From assembly GCF_000022145.1 (NCBI RefSeq), contig NC_011891.1:496001-560000 (forward strand): 64,000 nt of DNA, given 5' to 3'. The first letter of the stretch is position 1, and each line of letters starts with the position of its first letter. Below the pieces are notes generated by a model. That model had not been told where the DNA came from and ran no database searches. It worked only from the letters and a program-made list of their open reading frames with translations. The position numbers and the translations under genes were made by a program. The DNA comes from Anaeromyxobacter dehalogenans 2CP-1. Its GTDB lineage: Bacteria; Myxococcota; Myxococcia; Myxococcales; Anaeromyxobacteraceae. Below are positions 63,854 through 64,000 of the stretch, one piece after another.

Positions 63854-63874
63854 GGTTCCACGAAACGTGGAACC
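63854..63874. repeat. Perfect hairpin downstream of the RAYT gene
   Basis: GGTTCCACG-AAA-CGTGGAACC forms a 9-bp stem with a 3-nt loop 34 nt after the transposase stop. It may be the gene's terminator or a structure used by the transposase. It resembles myxobacterial parS halves, but the spacing is wrong. Confidence 0.6.
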
Positions 63875-63921
63875 CGGGCACCGCTGTCGGTTCGCTCCCG
63901 TCATCCGCCACGCGACGCGCA

Positions 63922-64000
63922 TCATCCCCTCAGCTCTAGATAGAGGCCCGCGGCGAACACGGCGAAGCCCGCCAGCGCGAGGACGGCCCCGAACGCGGCC
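63922..64000 (-). CDS. C-terminal end of a membrane protein (partial)
   Basis: The last 25 codons of a minus-strand gene that enters from the right edge. They encode one hydrophobic helix (AVLALAGFAVFAAGLYLELR) then Gly and a TGA stop. The gene's identity cannot be told from this fragment. Confidence 0.5.
   Translation of the reverse strand, partial: AAFGAVLALAGFAVFAAGLYLELRG

Noticed and set aside
63854-63874. parS centromere site
   Set aside because: It has parS-like halves (GTTCCAC and GTGGAAC) but with extra bases GAAAC between them; parS needs the halves adjacent.

Overview
This 64 kb window is extremely GC-rich, gene-dense bacterial chromosome. Gene content and style suggest a member of the Myxococcota close to Anaeromyxobacter: a collagen-like c-type cytochrome lipoprotein, complex I genes, a selenocysteine decoding pair, NosL, large multi-GAF histidine kinases and a zinc-ribbon/GYF/TPR envelope protein resembling myxobacterial motility proteins. 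The genus is inferred from style, not from a database match. I found no rRNA or tRNA gene (including selC) and no CRISPR array.

Layout. 0-10 kb: partial cytochrome lipoprotein, a two-component pair, selA facing a nuoL-nuoM-nuoN trio. 9.6-22.5 kb: a long minus-strand run: acyltransferase, epimerase, periplasmic protein, Hsp33, phosphoribosyltransferase, selB, a 1,527-residue multi-GAF kinase whose start overlaps the selB stop, an NtrC-type regulator, and a small receiver protein behind a terminator-like hairpin. 22.6-34.5 kb: the ZnR-GYF-TM-TPR protein, MarR-TolC with a candidate operator on the start codon, an inverted REP pair, a GAF protein, an FHA-GGDEF protein with a broken active site, a DUF72 protein, ExoIII, and an inositol-phosphatase/ADP-ribosylglycohydrolase fusion translated behind a 16-codon Arg-rich leader. 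34.5-50.8 kb: sbcDC, a HicB-like orphan, rhodanese/ChrA, a five-gene NosL-ABC operon joined entirely by GTGA overlaps, an M41-like protein, DmeF, a TetR-DUF6448-hemerythrin operon with a strong palindrome, and an MscS-like channel.

50.9-64 kb: fused trehalose-6-phosphate synthase/phosphatase, two irregular arrays of a GTGCCGG-type repeat, a ferritin-like desaturase, aldo/keto reductase, methyltransferase, a 63-residue small protein, a DUF3014 protein, and a phosphonate/selenate-type ABC system whose ATPase carries a LysR effector domain. The window ends with a REP-associated tyrosine transposase (RAYT) beside two more copies of the array motif, and the last residues of a membrane protein.

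How the parts may fit. selA and selB make and deliver Sec-tRNA; the oxyanion-type ABC system could supply selenium to them, which is inference. The RAYT gene, the GTAG-headed REP pair and the GTGCCGGAGT arrays may form one repeat-proliferation system. Metal and redox handling recurs (NosL, DmeF, ChrA, rhodanese, Hsp33, hemerythrin), fitting a respiratory soil or sediment organism.
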